Shown: one piece after another, positions 15,655 to 24,930 of the stretch | Position numbering within the stretch: position 1 is the first letter of the stretch | How the letters are laid out: each line of letters begins with the position of its first letter | Source: FEN-1297 sp963710735 | GTDB lineage: Bacteria > Bacteroidota > Ignavibacteria > Ignavibacteriales > Ignavibacteriaceae | NCBI GenBank assembly: GCA_963710735.1 | Contig: CAVQBN010000021.1 | Coordinates: forward strand, 90,091-154,090 | DNA length: 64,000 nucleotides | Direction of reading: 5' to 3' | Notes under the pieces: model-generated | Told to the model about the DNA's origin: nothing | The model's input: the letters and a program-made list of their open reading frames with translations, nothing else | The model's database searches: none | Translations under genes and position numbers: made by a program

Positions 15655-18042
15655 ATGCTTCCGACATTCAATTTGAAAAATAATTTATTGAAAATGAGTA
15701 TAATAATTCTTATCATTTTAAGTAATTCCCTTAACGGCAATGCTGCATTAACTAATAAGAGCGGAAAGGAAAAAACAAATACGATTAATTATAAAGTTAC
15801 TGTAATTGATTCAGCCGAAAATACTCCTCTTGAATATGTTGCAATTATATTAAAAAAAGGAAAAAAGGTTGTAAACGTAAGTGAAACTAATCATTTTGGA
15901 ATTGCAACATTTGAAGATATTGAAGAAGGTAATTATAATTTAACAACACAATATATCGGATATAAAAATTATTCTACTCCGGTTGTAATCAATAGAGGCA
16001 GCAATAATATAAAGATATTATTGCAGCAAAGTGCAATCGGATTGAAAGAAGTTGTAGTTACCGGGCAAAAAGAAATGCATGTTTCTAATTTTGTCAATAT
16101 TAGAACAGGGTATAAAACTTTTGAATTACAGACATTTCATCCTGCAGGGGGAGTTAGAATGACAACGGTAATACAAGAGAATTTAGCGGGAGCTGTGAGA
16201 GCGCCAACCGGCGAGGTGCATATTCGCGGGCAGCATGGTGAATACTCTTATTTAATAGATGGAATTCCTATTCCGCTTGGAGTTTTTGGAGGGTTAAATG
16301 AAGTCGTTGACCCGGGTGTAATAAAAAATATTACGTTTTTTACAGGAGGATTTCCAGCAGAATACGGTGGACAGTCAGCAGCAATAATAGATGTGAGAAC
16401 TCAGGTACCGCCAGGAAAATTTCACTTAGGTTTTTCCAGCTATGCGGGAAGTTATTTAACTTCGAACAATGAAAACCTTGGTTCAAAGGTAGGTACTTTT
16501 AAAGCCTTAAACTCAAACGGACAGAGTTTATCAATTAGCAATCATATCGGAACTTTCGGCTATTTCTTTTCGGGAGCCAGGCAGGAGACAGATCATAGAA
16601 TTGATCAGCCGGTGCCGAAGCTTTTTAATGACCATGGATTCGATTATTTCCTTTACGGTAAGATGGATTATTTCTTAAGCGATAAGGATTATATTACAAC
16701 TAATCTTAGCTACAGCAAAACCCAAACACAAATTCCATTCGATCCTGTTGAAGGAATAAATTTTGATACTCAGGGAAGTTATAATTCTTTCCAGACGCTT
16801 TCATATTATCATACTTTTTCAACTAAGACTGATAAATCGAGCGATTTATTTGCAGGCTTGTACATGAGAGAAGGGGGTTTGTTATTCAATACAAGTCCCT
16901 ACGATCAAACTGTACAATATATCGGGAATGATACGACCACAGGTTATACGGTAAATCAAAACCGAAACTTTGTAACTTATGGAACAAGAGTTAAATTTAA
17001 TGATGAACTCTCGCATAAATTCGCCTATGCTGCCGGATTTAACTTTAGTGTAACAAATGGCAAGGATGATTTCCAATTTATGAATATAAATAAAACCGGC
17101 CCTGATAATAATTCAAACTTTACAGGGTCAAGTTTTAGTTTATTTGGACAGACAAGCATTCATCCTTTTGAATGGACAAGAATAGAAGCCGGTTTAAGAT
17201 ATGATCAAATTGTAGCCCCGGTTATTCAAATGCAGACTCAATTAAATCCAAGGTTAAAAATAAGCTTCTTCCCGGATGACTTCAGCACAATTTATTTAAG
17301 CTATGACAGGCTTTTTATTCCAACTAATATCGAAGGATTATCTTCCGTTGCCTCAGTTGTAGGTAATTCAACCATTGCAACTATGCCTGAGAAAGATAAT
17401 TTATATGAAGCCGGTATCATTCATAATTTCCTCAACGGATTAACCGGAAAGCTGGATTATTTTTATAAATATTCCTCACCTGGTCTTGATGATGAAACAC
17501 TTGGTGCAAGTACAATAAGGGTTAATGTAAATATTAATCAGGTAAAGGTAAACGGAATAGAAATGAGCTTAACTTACAGCGATCCTGAAAGTCCGTTTTC
17601 AGGATACTTAAATGGCTCTATAATGCACGCATATGGTATCGGGCCTGTTTCGGGAGGATTTATTGCTGCCGACAGTTCAACCACTCCTTTTGATCTTGAC
17701 CATGATCAGAGGCTTTCTGTTGTTATCGGATTAAACTATCAGCCTAAAAATTGGTTTTTAAATTTAGTAGGTATTTACGGATCAGGTTTAGCAAATGGAA
17801 AGGACATAGTATTTAAAACCGGTCTTTTTGATTTTAACCAGGCGGCTCACACAACTCCGTCATGGATATTTAATTTATCAGGAGGTTATACTTTCACATT
17901 GGGCAACGGGTCAACTCTTGTGCCTTCGATAGCAGTAAATAATCTATTAGATCATGCACACTTAATAAAAGGTGCTTTCTTCAGCAGTGCAAGCTTTGAA
18001 GAAAGAAGAAATCTTGTCTTTAATATTTCTTATCACCTTTAA
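15655..18042 (+). CDS. TonB-dependent outer-membrane receptor with carboxypeptidase-regulatory domain
   Basis: The 795-residue protein has a signal peptide (about 1-30), then a carboxypeptidase-regulatory-like domain (about 45-120; VTVIDSAENTPLEYVAI to the VVVTGQ linker). The plug follows (about 140-245; VHIRGQHGEYSYLIDGIP and GGFPAEYGGQSAAIIDV), then a beta-barrel ending in the aromatic terminus FNISYHL. This is the usual layout of substrate receptors in Bacteroidota-type genomes. The substrate cannot be read from the sequence; no SusD partner lies next to it, so a polysaccharide receptor is less likely than a metal or small-molecule receptor. The small His-containing membrane protein just upstream favours metal uptake, as inference. 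Confidence 0.85.
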   Translation: MLPTFNLKNNLLKMSIIILIILSNSLNGNAALTNKSGKEKTNTINYKVTVIDSAENTPLEYVAIILKKGKKVVNVSETNHFGIATFEDIEEGNYNLTTQYIGYKNYSTPVVINRGSNNIKILLQQSAIGLKEVVVTGQKEMHVSNFVNIRTGYKTFELQTFHPAGGVRMTTVIQENLAGAVRAPTGEVHIRGQHGEYSYLIDGIPIPLGVFGGLNEVVDPGVIKNITFFTGGFPAEYGGQSAAIIDVRTQVPPGKFHLGFSSYAGSYLTSNNENLGSKVGTFKALNSNGQSLSISNHIGTFGYFFSGARQETDHRIDQPVPKLFNDHGFDYFLYGKMDYFLSDKDYITTNLSYSKTQTQIPFDPVEGINFDTQGSYNSFQTLSYYHTFSTKTDKSSDLFAGLYMREGGLLFNTSPYDQTVQYIGNDTTTGYTVNQNRNFVTYGTRVKFNDELSHKFAYAAGFNFSVTNGKDDFQFMNINKTGPDNNSNFTGSSFSLFGQTSIHPFEWTRIEAGLRYDQIVAPVIQMQTQLNPRLKISFFPDDFSTIYLSYDRLFIPTNIEGLSSVASVVGNSTIATMPEKDNLYEAGIIHNFLNGLTGKLDYFYKYSSPGLDDETLGASTIRVNVNINQVKVNGIEMSLTYSDPESPFSGYLNGSIMHAYGIGPVSGGFIAADSSTTPFDLDHDQRLSVVIGLNYQPKNWFLNLVGIYGSGLANGKDIVFKTGLFDFNQAAHTTPSWIFNLSGGYTFTLGNGSTLVPSIAVNNLLDHAHLIKGAFFSSASFEERRNLVFNISYHL

Positions 18043-18061
18043 TCCGGGAAAATATTATTAA

Positions 18062-18085
18062 AGAGATGGTAATTATGCCATCTCT
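18062..18085 (+). terminator. Hairpin after the TonB receptor gene
   Basis: AGAGATGG and CCATCTCT pair around an 8-base loop, 20 bases after the receptor stop. No T run follows, so it is a weaker terminator than the one at 7041. Confidence 0.6.
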
Positions 18086-18472
18086 ATTAATTAAGTATTA
18101 CTGTTTATTTATTTAAAATTTTTATCCCTTTGTTTTTTCCTGTTCAATTATAACAAGAGCAAATTTTTCAAAATAATTGCGAAATAAATCTACTCGAGAA
18201 TTATAAATTCCGTTTGTATTCCTAAAATCAGAGATTTCATCGGCATCACAATTTTATATTCATGCATTATATAAATTATTGGCATAATTTATCAGTTGAT
18301 AACTGATAAAATTAATTAGTAAAAAAATTATTACCTTTAAACCATTCACAGATAAAAATTATTTGAAGATAAATTCTTTAAAATTTAATTTTTAATTAAG
18401 CGGATATCCTATAGCTAATTTACAGATTATAAATAACTGAAAATGATTTTAAAAATATTCTAGGCATTTAAT
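18086..18472. other. Intergenic region before cysE
   Basis: AT-rich, no gene seen. It contains the 10-base inverted repeat at 18288-18310, and presumably the promoter of cysE-cysK. Confidence 0.5.
18288..18310. promoter_or_regulatory. Palindrome upstream of cysE, candidate operator
   Basis: TTTATCAGTT (18288-18297) and AACTGATAAA (18301-18310) are perfect 10-base inverted arms with a 3-base centre. The site is about 160 bases before the cysE start in an otherwise featureless AT-rich region. A dimeric repressor or activator of cysteine synthesis is the natural reader, but no such gene lies nearby. Confidence 0.4.
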
Positions 18473-19342
18473 ATGGCTGAAACTAAAACTTATCAATTCA
18501 AAGAATTTGCTGAAACTCTTTTAAGCAAAAGGGAAACGCACAAATGTAATTCCTCTTTGAAAAAAGAATCAATAGAATTTTTGGAAGAAATTATAGATTT
18601 ACTCTTTCCTCATTTTTCAAACAAAATTTATTATTCACCTGAAGATATTATGGCAAAGCTCCAGTTGATGGAAAGAAATTTAATTTCGCTTTTAAAAAAT
18701 GTAAACGGAAACGGCAAATCCGAAACAAAGATAAATGCATCTCAAATTGCTAAAAGTTTTATCTCTGAAATCCCGAAAGTTCATGATATGCTCTGGATGG
18801 ATGCTGAAGCTATCTTCAAAGGCGATCCAGCTGCGGAAAGTATTGATGAAGTAATTCTTGCTTATCCCGGGTTAATGGCAATTGCTAATTACAGGCTGGC
18901 ACATGAGCTATACAAATTAGACGTTTCAATAATACCTAGAATTTTAACTGAACATGCGCATGAAATTACCGGGATAGATATTCATCCCGGTGCAGAAATT
19001 GGGTGCCCGTTCTTTATTGATCATGGAACCGGGATAGTAATAGGAGAAACTACAAAAATTGGGAAGAATGTTAAAATCTATCAAGGCGTTACGCTTGGTG
19101 CTTTAAGTGTGGCTAAGTCTTTGTCAAATGTTAAACGTCATCCAACAATTCAGGATGATGTAATTATATATTCACAGGCAGTAATACTCGGTGGTGAAAC
19201 AGTTGTGGGACAGGGAAGCATAATCGGTGGTAATGCTTGGATAACCCAAAGTGTTCCGCCGAATTCAGTTGTGTATAGTAAAATGGAAGTTAAAGTACGT
19301 TCGAATGAAAATTATTTTGATCAAATGGAATTCATAATCTAA
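18473..19342 (+). CDS. cysE: Serine O-acetyltransferase
   Basis: The enzyme acetylates L-serine with acetyl-CoA to O-acetylserine, the first step of cysteine synthesis. The 289-residue protein has an N-terminal helical domain (about 1-165) and a left-handed beta-helix of hexapeptide repeats (about 170-275). Catalytic-site features are visible: TEHAHEITGIDIHPGA, DHGTGIVIGET and the IYQGVTLGAL turn. The helical N-terminus is longer than in the short SAT forms. The gene is followed after 9 bases by cysK, so the two enzymes of the pathway form an operon and probably a cysteine synthase complex. The C-terminal residues are NYFDQMEFII; the terminal Ile suits binding into the CysK active site. Confidence 0.93.
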   Translation: MAETKTYQFKEFAETLLSKRETHKCNSSLKKESIEFLEEIIDLLFPHFSNKIYYSPEDIMAKLQLMERNLISLLKNVNGNGKSETKINASQIAKSFISEIPKVHDMLWMDAEAIFKGDPAAESIDEVILAYPGLMAIANYRLAHELYKLDVSIIPRILTEHAHEITGIDIHPGAEIGCPFFIDHGTGIVIGETTKIGKNVKIYQGVTLGALSVAKSLSNVKRHPTIQDDVIIYSQAVILGGETVVGQGSIIGGNAWITQSVPPNSVVYSKMEVKVRSNENYFDQMEFII

Positions 19343-19351
19343 GGAGTAAGT

Positions 19352-20263
19352 ATGAAATACAATAATATTCTGGAAAATATTGGTAAAACACCGCATATAA
19401 AAATTAACAAACTATTCGGCAGTGATCATGAAGTTTGGGTGAAATTAGAAAAAGCAAATCCTGGAGGAAGTATTAAAGATAGAATAGCTCTTTCAATGAT
19501 TGAGGATGCAGAGAAAAAAGGAATTTTAAAAAAAGGCAGTATAATTGTTGAGCCGACTTCGGGAAATACAGGTATTGGCCTTGCTATGGTTGCAGCAGTA
19601 AAAGGATATAAAATTATTTTGGTTATGCCTGAATCAATGTCTATTGAAAGAAGAAAACTTATGGCAGCATACGGTGCGGAATTTGAGTTGACTCCCCGCG
19701 AACTTGGAATGAAAGGAGCAATTGAAAAAGCAGGTGAAATTGTTGCCGAAAACAAAAATGCATGGATGCCTCAGCAGTTTAATAATCATGCAAACATAGA
19801 AGCCCATGTAAAATTTACAGCACAGGAAATTATAGCAGATTTTCCTGAGGGAATTGATTACTTAATAACCGGTGTTGGAACTGGCGGACACATAACGGGG
19901 GTTGGCAGGGTATTGAAAGAAAAGTTTAAAGGTTTAAAAGTTTTTGCTGTTGAACCTGAACAATCACCGGTTATTTCAGGTGGAAAGCCTGGTCCTCATC
20001 CGTTGCAGGGTATCGGCGCCGGATTTATTCCTGAAAATCTCGATGTAAAAATTCTTGACGGTGCTATTACGGTTTCTAAAGAAGAAGCGTTTACCTATGC
20101 ACAAAGAGCAGCAAAGGAAGAAGGTCTATTTGTCGGAATATCTTCCGGTGCATCTTTGGCTGCCGTATCAAAAAAATTAAAAGATATTCCCAAAGGTAAA
20201 AAAGTACTTACTTTTAACTATGATACAGGCGAAAGGTATCTTTCGATTGACGGGTTGTATTGA
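19352..20263 (+). CDS. cysK: Cysteine synthase A (O-acetylserine sulfhydrylase)
   Basis: This PLP enzyme makes L-cysteine from O-acetylserine and sulfide. The 303-residue protein shows the PLP-lysine motif (NPGGSIKDRIA), the substrate loop EPTSGNTGIG, the phosphate-binding GVGTGGHITG loop and GISSGAS near the C-terminus. Length and motifs are typical for CysK. A strong AAGGAG ribosome binding site precedes the ATG, 9 bases after the cysE stop. Confidence 0.95.
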   Translation: MKYNNILENIGKTPHIKINKLFGSDHEVWVKLEKANPGGSIKDRIALSMIEDAEKKGILKKGSIIVEPTSGNTGIGLAMVAAVKGYKIILVMPESMSIERRKLMAAYGAEFELTPRELGMKGAIEKAGEIVAENKNAWMPQQFNNHANIEAHVKFTAQEIIADFPEGIDYLITGVGTGGHITGVGRVLKEKFKGLKVFAVEPEQSPVISGGKPGPHPLQGIGAGFIPENLDVKILDGAITVSKEEAFTYAQRAAKEEGLFVGISSGASLAAVSKKLKDIPKGKKVLTFNYDTGERYLSIDGLY

Positions 20264-20725
20264 ATAAGATGATATTAAAAAAAACTTTAAGTAGTAAAAT
20301 AATTTACCCCGGTCTTCGGACCGGGTGAATAATTTGGCAATGCGAGGGTAGAAATATATATCATTCTTAGACATTTCTTTTTCATTCCCATTGACCTGTT
20401 ATTATTATTTCAAAAGAGACTTATTCTCAGATAGCGTCTAAAAGATCAAATACTTTTCTAATCTTATCATAATTACAGCATCCTTTTGAGCATAATTATT
20501 TCCATTCGTTTAGTTTTACAACAACTATAAAATATCCTTAATAGCTATAGTAGAACAAATCTTATATCAGTTAATTTTTATTGAATTGATATGTACTTTT
20601 TTCATAATAAAAAAATGGGAAAATTCATTTGATCGTTTGCTTCTATTTGGTAATCTATCTATATTTTTCCATGATTAATAGCTCCCTAATCAATAAAAAA
20701 TTTAGCAATTAACTCAGAGGTAAAT
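20264..20725. other. Intergenic region after cysK
   Basis: Contains the UUCG-loop hairpin at 20306-20327 and otherwise AT-rich sequence without a gene. The promoter of the tricorn-like protease should lie in its right half. Confidence 0.5.
20306..20327 (+). terminator. UUCG-tetraloop hairpin after cysK
   Basis: CCCGGTC and GACCGGG enclose the very stable TTCG tetraloop, about 45 bases after the cysK stop. It is followed by an AT-rich stretch rather than a clean T run. It probably ends or stabilises the cysE-cysK transcript. Confidence 0.65.
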
Positions 20726-23700
20726 GTGAAAAGTTTGTACTTATTATTTTTTGCAGCAATCTTTTCAATTGCTGTATTCGCAAATTCAAGGGAAGGTTAT
20801 TACAGGTATCCTTCAATACACGGAGATAAAATAGTTTTTACTTCAGAAGGTGATTTGTGGGTAGTCGGCATCAATGGAGGAACGGCGATGAGATTGACAA
20901 GCAGTCAAGGTACAGAATCTCACGCTTCGGTTTCACCCGACGGCAAAACTATTGCTTTTTCAGGTCAATACGAGGGACCAACTGAAGTTTACACCATTCC
21001 AATAGATGGTGGAGTTCCTCAAAGGAAAACATTTGACGGCAGAAATGATGTTGTAATAGGATGGACTAATGATGGGAAAATAATTTATTCAACGACTAAT
21101 TATTCAACTCTTCCAAATGTCCAGCTTTGTCTTCTTGATCCGAAAATCGGTGAAAGCAAACTAATACCACTTGCTCAAGCTAGCGATGGAGTTTTTAAGA
21201 AAAGCGAAGACACTCTTTTTTTTACCCGCCTTCCGTTCCAGGGAAGTCATACAAAAAGATACAAAGGAGGAACAGCTCAAAATATCTGGAGATATGTTAA
21301 AGGACAAAACGAAGCAGTTCCACTTACTGCTGATTATAAGGGCACAAGTAAAGACCCGATGCTTTGGAGTAATAGAATTTATTTTATAAGCGACCGCGAC
21401 GGTACTATGAATTTATGGTCGATGGATGAAAACGGAAAAAATTTGAAACAGGAAACATTCAATAAAGGCTGGGATGCAAAATCGGCAACGCTGGATAATG
21501 GAAAAATAGTATACCAGTGTGGTGCTGATATTCATTTGTATGATATTGTATCCAAGAAAGATAAAGTAGTTCCGATCGAGCTGACTTCGGATTTCGATCA
21601 GGAGATGACCACGTGGGTTAAAAAGCCGATGGATTATTTAACTTCTGCACAAATTTCTCCTGATGGAAATAGAGTGGTTCTTACTGCGCGGGGACAGGTT
21701 TTTGTTGCTCCGGCTTCTCAAGGCAGGTTTGTAGAAATAACAAGAAAGTCCGGTGTAAGATACCGCAATGCACGATTTTTATCTGACGGAAAATCTTTAA
21801 TAATTCAATCGGATGAATCCGGTGAAGTTGAATTTTGGAAATATCCATCGAATGGAATCGGTACCGGTGAACAGCTGACTAATGATGGAAAAGGTTTTCG
21901 CTATCAGGGTGTCCCTTCACCAAGCGGCAAAATGATTGCTTACACTGATAAGAATTACAAAATTCATATTTATGATGGAACTTCTAAGAAATCTAAAATA
22001 ATTGATTCTTCACAATATGGTGGATTCGCCAATTTTAGCTGGTCACCGGATAGTAAATGGCTTGCTTATGTTTCAACAGCAGAAAATACTAATTCGCAGA
22101 TTGTCATATATAATTTTTCTTCAGGCAAAAAAACTTTTATTACCGATGATAGAATAGATAGTTATAATCCGGTGTGGAGCCCTGACGGCAAGTGGATTTA
22201 TTTTTTATCAGACAGAACTTTTAATTCTATTGTCGGAAGCCCATGGGGTTCCAGACAGCCTGAACCATTCTTTGACAAGACGACAAAAATTTATGCAGTT
22301 TCTCTTTTAAAGAATGAACGATTTCCGTTTGCACCGGAAGACGAATTGAATGCATCAGTTGATAAATCTAAGAATAAAGACAGTACAAAATCTAAAGGCA
22401 AAGAAAAGAACGAAAAGAAAATTGAAGTAAAAATCGATCTCGATGGAATTCAAAGCAGGGTAAATGAAGTACCAGTCCCGGTTGGAAATTATTCACATCT
22501 TTCAATGAATGAAAAAATGCTTTTCTTTACCGAACGTCCCCGTGAAACCGGTGCAAAAACAAAGCTTGAGGCACTTGAAATTAAGAATAAAGAGGCTGAG
22601 GTTAAGCCAATTCTGGAAGATATTAAGTACTATGAATTATCTAACAACGGTAAAAAAATTCTAGTGTTGAAGGGAAAAGGTATCTATGTTATTGATGCTT
22701 CGGATTCACCTGTTAAAGAATTATCTAAAAATGATGTTGACATTAGTAAATGGATTTTTTCATTTGATCCCAGGGAAGAATGGAAACAGATGTTTATCGA
22801 AGCATGGCGCCTTGAAAGAGATTTTTTCTACGATCCTAATATGCAGGGTGTTGATTATAATAAAATGATGAAAATGTATTTGCCACTTGTTAATAGAGTT
22901 AGGGATAGAGACGAATTAAACGATTTGATCGGACAAATTGTAAGTGAACTATCAGCACTTCATACATTTGTTTTCGGAGGAGACATCCGCAGGGAAGAAC
23001 AGCAGATCGGAATTGGATCACTTGGCGCAATTCTTACGAAAGATGAAAAAGACGGCGGTTATAAGATAACTCATATTTATAAATCAGAACCGGATTATAT
23101 TGATGAATTATCGCCACTGATGAAACAAGGAGTAAATGTAAAAGAAGGTGATGTTATTTTATCGATTAACGGAGTATCAACTTTAACTGTGCCTTCGCCT
23201 AATATTCTTCTTGAAAACCAAGTCGGCCAGCAGGTTTTGCTTCATCTAAAATCTGCAGAAAGCGGTAAAGAATATGACGCGATTGTTGTCCCTATAACTC
23301 AGAGAGATGAAGCAAATCTCCGTTATGATGAGTGGGAGTATACAAGAAGATTAATTGTTGATAAACAAAGCGATGATTCTATAGGTTATGTACATTTACG
23401 TGCGATGAGCGGGAATAATTATACCGAATGGGTTAAACAATTCTACCCGGTATTTGATCGTGAAGGTTTAATTATCGATATGCGGCACAACCGCGGCGGT
23501 AATATAGACAGCTGGATTCTAGAAAAGCTTTTACGCAAAGCATGGATGTATTGGAAAGATAGAGCTGGTGTACCCACCTGGAATATGCAGTATGCATTTA
23601 GAGGGCATTTGGTTGTACTTTGCGATGCTTTCACTGCTTCAGATGGCGAAGCATTTTCAGAAGGTTTCAAAAGGCTAAAACTTGGAAAGGTTATTGGTAC

Positions 23701-23992
23701 CAGAACCTGGGGAGGTGAAATCTGGCTTTCCTTTGATAATCTGCTGCTTGATAATGGAATTGCCTCAGCTGCTGAAACCGGAGTTTACGGACCTGAAGGT
23801 AAATGGCTGATTGAAGGCCACGGAGTTGATCCGGATATTATTGTGGATAACACTCCGCACGAAACCTTTGAAGGAAAAGATGCTCAACTTGAAGAAGCTA
23901 TAAAGTATTTGAAACAACAAATCAAAGAATATCCGGTAGTAGTTCCGCCTCCGCCAAAATATCCTGATAAAGCGGTTGATTATAACAAATAA
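20726..23992 (+). CDS. Tricorn-like S41 family protease, exported
   Basis: The 1088-residue protein starts at GTG (20726), with AGAGG 5-10 bases upstream; the ATG two bases earlier is out of frame and stops at once. A signal peptide (about 1-20) is followed by two beta-propeller blocks with TolB/PD40-type repeats (GDKIVFTSEGDLWVV, SPDGKTIAFSG, WSPDGKWIYFLSD). Then come a Lys-rich linker, a helical segment, a PDZ domain (about 775-860) and an S41 catalytic core. The core shows DMRHNRGGNIDSW, the nucleophile Ser in TASDGEAFSEG and GTRTWGGEIW. This is the layout of tricorn protease and its bacterial relatives, which trim peptides released by larger proteases. It acts in the periplasm. The two-component pair directly downstream could monitor the same envelope process. 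Confidence 0.93.
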   Translation: MKSLYLLFFAAIFSIAVFANSREGYYRYPSIHGDKIVFTSEGDLWVVGINGGTAMRLTSSQGTESHASVSPDGKTIAFSGQYEGPTEVYTIPIDGGVPQRKTFDGRNDVVIGWTNDGKIIYSTTNYSTLPNVQLCLLDPKIGESKLIPLAQASDGVFKKSEDTLFFTRLPFQGSHTKRYKGGTAQNIWRYVKGQNEAVPLTADYKGTSKDPMLWSNRIYFISDRDGTMNLWSMDENGKNLKQETFNKGWDAKSATLDNGKIVYQCGADIHLYDIVSKKDKVVPIELTSDFDQEMTTWVKKPMDYLTSAQISPDGNRVVLTARGQVFVAPASQGRFVEITRKSGVRYRNARFLSDGKSLIIQSDESGEVEFWKYPSNGIGTGEQLTNDGKGFRYQGVPSPSGKMIAYTDKNYKIHIYDGTSKKSKIIDSSQYGGFANFSWSPDSKWLAYVSTAENTNSQIVIYNFSSGKKTFITDDRIDSYNPVWSPDGKWIYFLSDRTFNSIVGSPWGSRQPEPFFDKTTKIYAVSLLKNERFPFAPEDELNASVDKSKNKDSTKSKGKEKNEKKIEVKIDLDGIQSRVNEVPVPVGNYSHLSMNEKMLFFTERPRETGAKTKLEALEIKNKEAEVKPILEDIKYYELSNNGKKILVLKGKGIYVIDASDSPVKELSKNDVDISKWIFSFDPREEWKQMFIEAWRLERDFFYDPNMQGVDYNKMMKMYLPLVNRVRDRDELNDLIGQIVSELSALHTFVFGGDIRREEQQIGIGSLGAILTKDEKDGGYKITHIYKSEPDYIDELSPLMKQGVNVKEGDVILSINGVSTLTVPSPNILLENQVGQQVLLHLKSAESGKEYDAIVVPITQRDEANLRYDEWEYTRRLIVDKQSDDSIGYVHLRAMSGNNYTEWVKQFYPVFDREGLIIDMRHNRGGNIDSWILEKLLRKAWMYWKDRAGVPTWNMQYAFRGHLVVLCDAFTASDGEAFSEGFKRLKLGKVIGTRTWGGEIWLSFDNLLLDNGIASAAETGVYGPEGKWLIEGHGVDPDIIVDNTPHETFEGKDAQLEEAIKYLKQQIKEYPVVVPPPPKYPDKAVDYNK

Positions 23993-24020
23993 TTATTTCG
24001 GATAAATTGAATTTCTCAAT

Positions 24021-24063
24021 TACCAGCAGGTTGAAAATATATTTAATCTGCTGGTATTTTTTT
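24021..24063 (+). terminator. Rho-independent terminator of the tricorn-like protease gene
   Basis: The arms TACCAGCAG (24021-24029) and CTGCTGGTA (24048-24056) are followed by seven T. It separates the protease gene from the two-component genes. Confidence 0.88.
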
Positions 24064-24208
24064 AGTGTTAAATAACTAAACTTTTAAATAAAATAATTAG
24101 TTCATGCTAAATTTTCCATCCCATCTTTAGAATTTATCTTTCTAAAAGCTTTTGTGATCTTTTTGTTACAATTAATATTTATATTGACCAATAAAAAAAT
24201 GCAGTTAT

Positions 24209-24904
24209 ATGAAAAGAATTTTAATAATAGAAGATGATAAAGATATCTCGGACCTTTTAGAAATTCACTTAAAAGATCTTGAATATTCAGTAGATAAAAC
24301 TTATGATGGTGCAACTGGGCTTCAATCTGCTAAATCCGGTTCATTTGAACTTATCATTCTGGATGTTATGCTTCCGAAAATGGATGGATTTGAAGTCTGT
24401 AGAGAAATAAGAAAAGCAGAAATAAAAACACCGATATTAATGCTTACCTCCAAATCTGAAGAAACCGACAAGGTATTGGGGCTTGAATTTGGCGCAGATG
24501 ATTACTTAACCAAACCGTTTAGCTTACGGGAATTTATTGCGCGGGTTAAAGCGATTCTTAGAAGGGTTAATGAGTTCTCCGGTGATGGTGCCGGAAAGAA
24601 GAAACTTGTTTTCAGCAGCTTGATTATTGATACTGATAAAAGAAGGGTTCTACTTAATAATGCAACAATTGAGTTAACTCCAAAAGAATTTGATCTTCTA
24701 TTACTTATGGCCTCGCATGCCGGAAAGATTTACACAAGAGAAAATCTTCTGAATTTGATATGGGGGACACAATACACCGGCTATGAACATACTGTCAATT
24801 CACATATTAACAGATTGCGAAGCAAAATTGAAGAAGATGTATCAAAACCCAAGTATATTTTAACAAGCTGGGGTGTCGGGTATAAATTTAATGATCAACT
24901 CTAA
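24209..24904 (+). CDS. OmpR/PhoB-family response regulator
   Basis: The 231-residue protein has an N-terminal receiver domain: acidic pair in IIEDDKD, phosphoacceptor Asp in ILDVMLPKMDG, Thr in MLTSKSEE and Lys in YLTKPFS. A C-terminal winged helix of the OmpR type follows (about 130-228; ELTPKEFDLLLLMASHAG, VNSHINRLRSKIE and GVGYKF). It is followed after 26 bases by a cognate histidine kinase, so the pair is an operon. Target genes are not visible from sequence. Confidence 0.95.
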   Translation: MKRILIIEDDKDISDLLEIHLKDLEYSVDKTYDGATGLQSAKSGSFELIILDVMLPKMDGFEVCREIRKAEIKTPILMLTSKSEETDKVLGLEFGADDYLTKPFSLREFIARVKAILRRVNEFSGDGAGKKKLVFSSLIIDTDKRRVLLNNATIELTPKEFDLLLLMASHAGKIYTRENLLNLIWGTQYTGYEHTVNSHINRLRSKIEEDVSKPKYILTSWGVGYKFNDQL

Positions 24905-24930
24905 AAATGATTTCTGAATAAGGCAGTTTA

